Both the position numbers and the translations under genes were made by a program. Under the pieces are notes generated by a model, which saw only the letters and a program-made list of their open reading frames with translations, had not been told where the DNA came from and did not search any database. A DNA stretch of 64,000 bases from Syngnathus acus (lineage: Eukaryota; Chordata; Actinopteri; Syngnathiformes; Syngnathidae): positions 1-64,000 of the forward strand of contig NC_051088.1 of the NCBI RefSeq assembly GCF_901709675.1, written 5' to 3'. Below, piece by piece: positions 57,865 through 64,000 of this stretch. Each line of letters begins with the position of its first letter. The stretch's first letter is position 1.

Positions 57865-58940
57865 TGGTGATGACCATTGTGACAGACCACAGCACTGGAT
57901 GCAGGAAGATCTCTCAGTCCCACCCTTAACTACCAAAACAGTCCCACCTCTAGAAAGTACTCATAGTGACACCACAGTTGAAGTCCAAGAAGTTACCCCC
58001 CACTCTATGGATACAAGATTCCCCCACATGGACCCACCCACCACAGATTTAACACATACCCCTTTAGATTGCCTGCACTGTCCTAAAGATGTTCCTGACA
58101 GTGTCATACTCCTACCTCTTGACACTATAGCATTGCTGCCTACTGAGACACACCTCAGCCAACTGTTTTCTGTCGCACATCACAGGCCCACCCAGTCACT
58201 TTCTATTTCACACGAGTGCCCTGCCAACAGCCAGCTACTTCCTGTTCCATCCCAGAGTCCCACCCACTGCACATCATTTCCTGTTTCACCTCAGACCAGG
58301 CATTTACTTTCTGTCCCATGTCAGAGCCCCTTCCACTCTCAGGCCCTTTCTGATCCAGGTCAAAGCCCCACCTACACCTATTCACTTCCTTCCCATAGCC
58401 AATTACACCCTGTCACGTTTCAGAGTCTCCCGGAACTCTCTCAGAACGCCACTGACAGCCAGTCACATGCTGTCCCAGCCATGAGCCCCAGCCAAAATCA
58501 TTCATTTGGTATGCCATCTCAAAACCCTGCACACAACCATGCACATCCTGTCACATTTCAGATTCCTGCCCACAACCAGTCATTTCCCGTCCCTTCTCAG
58601 AGTCCCACTCATAGCACTAGCCAATCACCATCAAGTGTCAAGAAGGAAATGCCATATGATTTCAGCACATGGACTTATTTAACATTTGAAAACTCTTGTC
58701 TGACAGCAGCCAAAACCAACACCCTGTGCCCAGCTGAAGCCTTTAGTCTTCCATTAAGCCCGTCCCACACAAATCCATCACTGCTCACAAATGCTAACCA
58801 TTTAAGTTCTGTGATATCATCAGTGCCAACGTGCAAAGCCATGGCATCACCGGCCCCACCTGCGACGTTAAGACTGCCCCATGGTCAGCTTCTGGACTCT
58901 GATGATGAAGAGCAAGAAGACCCATCAGATTATTGCAAAG
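57865..58940 (+). CDS. SRPK-like kinase gene, large Ser/Pro/His-rich exon
   Basis: Acceptor CTGTCTCTTCTAG, donor GTAAAATAAA, 1,076 bp, fully open in one phase. The encoded ~358 residues are rich in Ser, Pro, His and Gln. They contain degenerate ~15-residue repeats of the type PVPSQSPTHxxSF (about eight copies between residues 120 and 275). The end reads LLDSDDEEQEDPSDYCKG, the acidic motif directly before the kinase domain in SRPK1, SRPK2 and SRPK3. Mammalian SRPKs have only some 50-80 residues here in the common isoforms, although a long SRPK1a form is known. This points to an expanded low-complexity region that could be a docking or phosphorylation surface. Confidence 0.82.
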
Positions 58941-59012
58941 GTAAAATAAAACCTTATCTGGACATCTCAGGAATCTTTTTACATGACCATTAGCTGGATT
59001 AAGTATATTTGA

Positions 59013-59862
<850 letters not shown>

Positions 59863-59933
59863 CCAATGCGTGGATCGAACCCACGATGCTGACGTTAAGA
59901 GTCTGATGCTCTACCAACTGAGCTAACCAGGGT
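59863..59933 (-). tRNA. tRNA-Lys(CUU)-like sequence, probably pseudogene
   Basis: The minus strand folds as a cloverleaf: D-arm TAGCTCAGTTGGTAGAGCA, anticodon loop ACTCTTAAC with anticodon CTT, T-arm CGTGG-GTTCGAT-CCACG. The T-loop begins with G rather than T because a base seems to be missing. The acceptor stem has GU pairs and two mismatches. A/B-box promoter elements are nearly intact. It is embedded in repeat DNA, and a second worn B-box region lies at about 60107-60135. More likely a tRNA-derived pseudogene or SINE head than a working tRNA. Confidence 0.55.
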
Positions 59934-61135
59934 CCTTCTATTGAGATGGTGGAATTCGCTTAATGTGGGGCTCATGTTGAATATGCCATTAAGACTGAAT
60001 GCGGAATTTTATGCCACAAATTTACTAATTATGCAAAAACGGTCATTGTTTAGAATGAAAAAAACGGTAGCAAGCGTCGTGTGAATTTGTGTAATGACAA
60101 GACGCCCAATGTGAGAATCGAACCCACTACGGAACAATGGGTCGTGTTGATTGTGCCATTAAGAATGAATGGGGAATTTTAAGCCACAAATTTGCTAATT
60201 ACGCAAAAACGGTAAATGTTATGAACAAAAAAAATAGTAGCAAGCGTCACGTGAATTTTTGGAATGTGTGTAAGTTGGAACGGGGTGAATTGGTTAAAGC
60301 ATGTGGGACTAGTTAGGTGCCAAAAAAGTGGGAGGAATAAGTTGAATAATAACTAGAATTTGCAATTCCTGAAGAAATTGCGTGTGAAGGTGAAGAAGTT
60401 GAATAAATATTTAAGGAATGTTGCAGAATGATGTTGAAACGAGTTGAATCGGTTGAAAAATGTAGAAATGAGAAGGGAAAAAGGAAATATTGGAGAATTG
60501 GGTGTGAATTTCAAAATAAAAGATGAAGTTTTTGGTAAGTGGGAAGTTGTGGAATAGGTAGAAAAATGATGAACAGTTGAAAGTTGGAATGGGTTGAATC
60601 GGTTGAAAAATGTAGAAATGAGAAGGGAAAAAGGAATTGGGTGTGAATTTCAAAATAAAAGATGTGAAGTTTTTGGGAAGTTGTGGAATAGGTAGAAAAA
60701 TGATGAACAGTTGAAAGTTGGAATGGGTTGAATCGGTTGAAAAATGTAGAAATGAGAAGGGAAAAAGGAAATATTGGTGAATTGGGTGTGAATTTCAAAA
60801 TAAAAGATGAAAACGTGAAAATTTTGAATTTGGCAAGTTTGGGAATGTCCCCAATGTGATTTGAATGTGTTGAATTATGTGAATTTCAAACTGGAACAAC
60901 GTAAATGTGAAATGTTGAATCTGCCATTAAGAATGAATGGGGAAAAATTCGCCGTAAATTTGTGAATTTTGCGAAAACGGAAAGGTTTTCGAACGAAAAA
61001 AATGTAAGCACCCATGCCATGAATATTTGGAATAAGTGAAAAGTGGAACGGAGTGAATCGGTTGAAGTATGTGGAACTAGTTAAGCGCCAAAGAAAGTTA
61101 GCGGAAAGCTAGCGCAAAATGTTGTAGAATAACAA

Positions 61136-61163
61136 TAGTGTGAAGGTCTTCACCTTCACACTA
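61136..61163. repeat. 12-bp perfect hairpin, module end 1
   Basis: TAGTGTGAAGGT, loop CTTC, ACCTTCACACTA, followed by ACTAG. Confidence 0.93.
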
Positions 61164-62188
61164 ACTAGAATTGCAATTCCTGAAGAAATTGCGTGTGAAG
61201 GTGAAGAAGAATGATGTTGAAACAAGTTGAATCGGTTGAAAAATGTAGAAATAAGAAGGGAAAAAGGAAATTTAGGAAAATTGGGTGTGAATTTCAAAAT
61301 TGAAAATGTGAAATGTTTGGTAAGTGGGAAGTTGTGGAATAGGTAGGAAAATGATGAACAGTTGAAAGTTGGAATGGGTTGAATCGGTTGAAAAATGTAG
61401 AAATGAGAAGGGAAAAAGGAATTGGGTGTGAATTTCAAAATAAAAGATGTGAAGTTTTTGGGAAGTTGTGGAATAGGTAGAAAAATGATGAACAGTTGAA
61501 AGTTGGAATGGGTTGAATCGGTTGAAAAATGTAGAAATGAGAAGGGAAAAAGGAATTGGGTGTGAATTTCAAAATAAAAGATGTGAAGTTTTTGGTAAAT
61601 TGTGGAATAGGTAGAAAGATAATGAACAGTTGAAAGTTGGAATGGGTTGAATCGGTTGAAAAATGTAGAAATGAGAAGGGAAAAAGGAATTTGGTGTGAA
61701 TTTCAAAATAAAAGATGTGAAGTTTTTGGTAAGTTGTGGAATAGGTAGAAAAATAATGAACAGTTGAAAGTTGGAATGGGTTGAATGGGTTGAAAAATGT
61801 AGAAATGAGAAGGGAAAAAGGAAATATTGGTGAATTGGGTGTGAATTTCAAAAGAAAAGATGAAAACGTGAAAATTATGAATTTGGCAAGTTTGGGAATG
61901 TCCCCAATGTGATTTGAATGTGTTGAATTATGTGAATTTCAAACTGGAACAACGTAAATGTGAAATGTTGAATCTGCCATTAAGAATGAATGGGGAAAAA
62001 ATTGCCGGAAATTTGTGAATTTTGTGAAAACGGAAAATATGTGGAAGGAAAAAAATGTAAGCACCCATGTCATGAATATTTGGAATAAGTGAAAAGTGGA
62101 ACGGAGTGAATCGGTTGAAGTATGTGGAACTAGTTAAGCGGCAAAGAAAGTTAGCGGAAAGCTAGCTCAAAATGTTGTAGAATAACAA

Positions 62189-62216
62189 TAGTGTGAAGGT
62201 CTTCACCTTCACACTA
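62189..62216. repeat. 12-bp perfect hairpin, module end 2
   Basis: Identical to the hairpin at 61136, again followed by ACTAG. Confidence 0.93.
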
Positions 62217-63953
62217 ACTAGAATTTGCAATTCCTGAAGAAATTGCGTGGGAAGGTGAAGAAGTTGAATAAATATTTAAGGAATGTTGCAGAATGATGTT
62301 GAAACGAGTTGAATCGGTTGAAAAATGTAGAAATGAGAAGGGAAAAAGGAGATATTGGAGAATTGGGTGTGAATTTCAAAATAAAAGATGTGAAGTTTTT
62401 GGTAAGTGGGAAGTTGTGGAATAGGTAGAAAATGATGAACAGTTGAAAGTTGGAATGGGTTGAATCGGTTGAAAAATGTAGAAATGAGAAAGGAAAAAAG
62501 AATTGGGTGTGAATTTCAAAATAAAAGAGGTGAAGTTTTTGGTAAGTTGTGGAATAGGTAGAAAAATGATGAACAGTTGAAAGTTGGAATGGGTTGAATC
62601 GGTTGAAAAATGTAGAAATGAGAAGGGAAAAGGGAATTGGGTGTGAATTTCAAAATAAAAGATGTGAAGTTTTTGGTAAGTTGTGGAATAGGTAGAAAAA
62701 TGATGAACAGTTGAAAGTTGGAATGGGTTGAATCGGTTGAAAAATGTAGAAATGAGAAGGGAAAAAGGAATTGGGTGTGAATTTCAAAATAAAAGATGTG
62801 AAGTTTTTGGTAAGTTGTGGAATAGGTAGAAAGATAATGAACAGTTGAAAGTTGGAATGGGTTGAATCGGTTGAAAAATGTAGAAATGAGAAGGGAAAAA
62901 GGAATTGGGTGTGAATTTCAAAATAAAAGATGTGAAGTTTTTGGGAAGTTGTGGAATAGGTAGAAAAATGATGAACAGTTGAAAGTTGGAATGGGTTGAA
63001 TCGGTTGAAAAATGTAGAAATGAGAAGGGAAAAAGGAATTGGGTGTGAATTTCAAAATAAAAGATGTGAAGTTTTTGGTAAGTGGGAAGTTGTGGAATAG
63101 GTAGAAAAATGATGAACAGTTGAAAGTTTGAATGGGTTGAATCGGTTGAAAAATGTAGAAATGAGATGGGGAAAAGGAATTGGGTGTGAATTTCAAAATA
63201 AAAGATGTGAAGTTTTTGGTAAGTGGGAAGTTGTGGAATAGGTAGAAAAATGATGAACAGTTGAAAGTTGGAATGGGTTGAATCGGTTGAAAAATGTAGA
63301 AATGAGAAGGGAAAAAGGAATTGGGTGTGAATTTCAAAATAAAAGATGTGAAGTTTTTGGGAAGTTGTGGAATAGGTAGAAAAATGATGAACAGTTGAAA
63401 GTTGGAATGGGTTGAATCGGTTGAAAAATGTAGAAATGACAAGGGAAAAAGGAATTGGGTGTGAATTTCAAAATAAAAGATGTGAAGTTTTTGGTAAGTT
63501 GTGGAATAGGTAGAAAAATAATGAACAGTTGAAAGTTGGAATGGGTTGAATGGGTTGAAAAATGTAGAAATGAGAAGGGAAAAAGGAAATATTGGTGAAT
63601 TGGGTGTGAATTTCAAAATAAAAGATGAAAACGTGAAAATTTTGAATTTGGCAAGTTTGGGAATGTCCCCAATGTGATTTAAATGTGTTGAATTATGTGA
63701 ATTTCAAACTGGAACAACGTAAATGTGAAATGTTGAATCTGCCATTAAGAATGAATGGGGCAAAATTCGCCGTAAATTTGTGAATTTTGCGAAAACGGAA
63801 AATTTTTCGAACGAAAAAAATGTAAGCACCCATGCCATGAATATTTGGAATAAGTGAAAAGTGGAACGGAGTGACTCGGTTGAAGTATGTGGAACTAGTT
63901 AAGCGCCAAAGAAAGTTAGCGGAAAGCTAGCGCAAAATGTTGTAGAATAACAA

Positions 63954-63981
63954 TAGTGTGAAGGTCTTCACCTTCACACTA
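63954..63981. repeat. 12-bp perfect hairpin, module end 3
   Basis: Identical to the two preceding hairpins, followed by ACTAG near the window end. Confidence 0.93.
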
Positions 63982-64000
63982 ACTAGAATTGCAATTTCTG

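Larger units (their letters stand above)
59940..64000 (-). repeat. AT-rich ~134-bp tandem repeat family, right array (reverse orientation)
   Basis: Reverse complement of the 54336-57735 family. GTGTGAATTTCAAAATAAAA recurs at 62641, 62775, 62909, 63043, 63183, 63325 and 63459, a period of 134-142 bp. Larger modules begin AACTAGAATTGCAATTCC near 60351, 61164, 62217 and 63982 and end with a hairpin. The number of 134-bp units per module varies, so modules are about 0.8, 1.1 and 1.8 kb. The long open frames (up to 232 residues) are artefacts of the repeat. Confidence 0.93.

Noticed and set aside
62918-63616. 232-residue minus-strand frame (and the 138-, 133- and 109-residue frames nearby)
   Set aside because: Low-complexity translation of the 134-bp tandem repeat with IFQPIQPIPTF-type periods; no domain.

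Overview
The window is nuclear DNA from a vertebrate, most probably a teleost fish. The evidence is interrupted genes with GT-AG introns, an SRPK-type kinase gene and a DHCR24-like fragment, together with a fish-typical repeat set: a GATGG-tailed RTE/Rex3-like LINE, CR1/Rex1-like and L2-like LINEs, tRNA-headed SINEs, many hAT elements with 8-bp target duplications, and a pogo-like element. Nothing bacterial or plasmid-like is present. Nearly all uninterrupted reading frames are repeat shadows; real coding sequence is small and exonic.

Layout. (1) 1-20460: satellite DNA built from two unrelated monomers. One is an AT-rich monomer of 149 or 187 bp, arranged as 523-bp trimers; the other is a GC-rich 108-bp monomer. 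Together they form a higher-order repeat of 3,031 bp (one copy is 2,292 bp). From 11165 to 20460 the array is almost purely AT-type and becomes more diverged. It is interrupted by a deleted Ty3/gypsy-like LTR element (16130-16954, 4-bp target duplication) and a small GC island (17216-17568). (2) 20461-27925: two long arms in inverted orientation, each carrying an array of ~167-bp units that contain a hairpin. Between them lie the 3' exons of a gene encoding a Ulp1/C48 peptidase core and half a PHD finger. The 3' flank of that gene carries a 1.7-kb hAT-like element, which itself contains a foldback element made from the same arm sequence. This is the best candidate for an undescribed large mobile element. 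(3) 27926-39300: layered transposon remnants (L2-like LINE tail, SINE, a transposase on the minus strand next to a ZBED-like hAT on the plus strand, an RTE LINE and a MITE inside another LINE) and two exons of a DHCR24-like pseudogene. (4) 40100-59321: four phase-compatible exons of an SRPK-family protein kinase on the plus strand, with a 17.7-kb intron full of nested transposons. The kinase gene continues beyond the window or is broken by repeats. (5) 54336-57735 and 59940-64000: two arrays of a ~134-bp AT-rich repeat family in opposite orientations around the last three kinase exons. The right array is punctuated by a perfect 12-bp hairpin followed by CTAG, which resembles Helitron-like elements with central tandem repeats.

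How it fits together: there is one probable functional gene fragment (SRPK-like), two dead gene fragments (Ulp1-PHD and DHCR24-like), and a dense record of nested insertions whose relative ages can be read from intact target-site duplications. Protein family calls come from motif recognition by eye, not from database searches.
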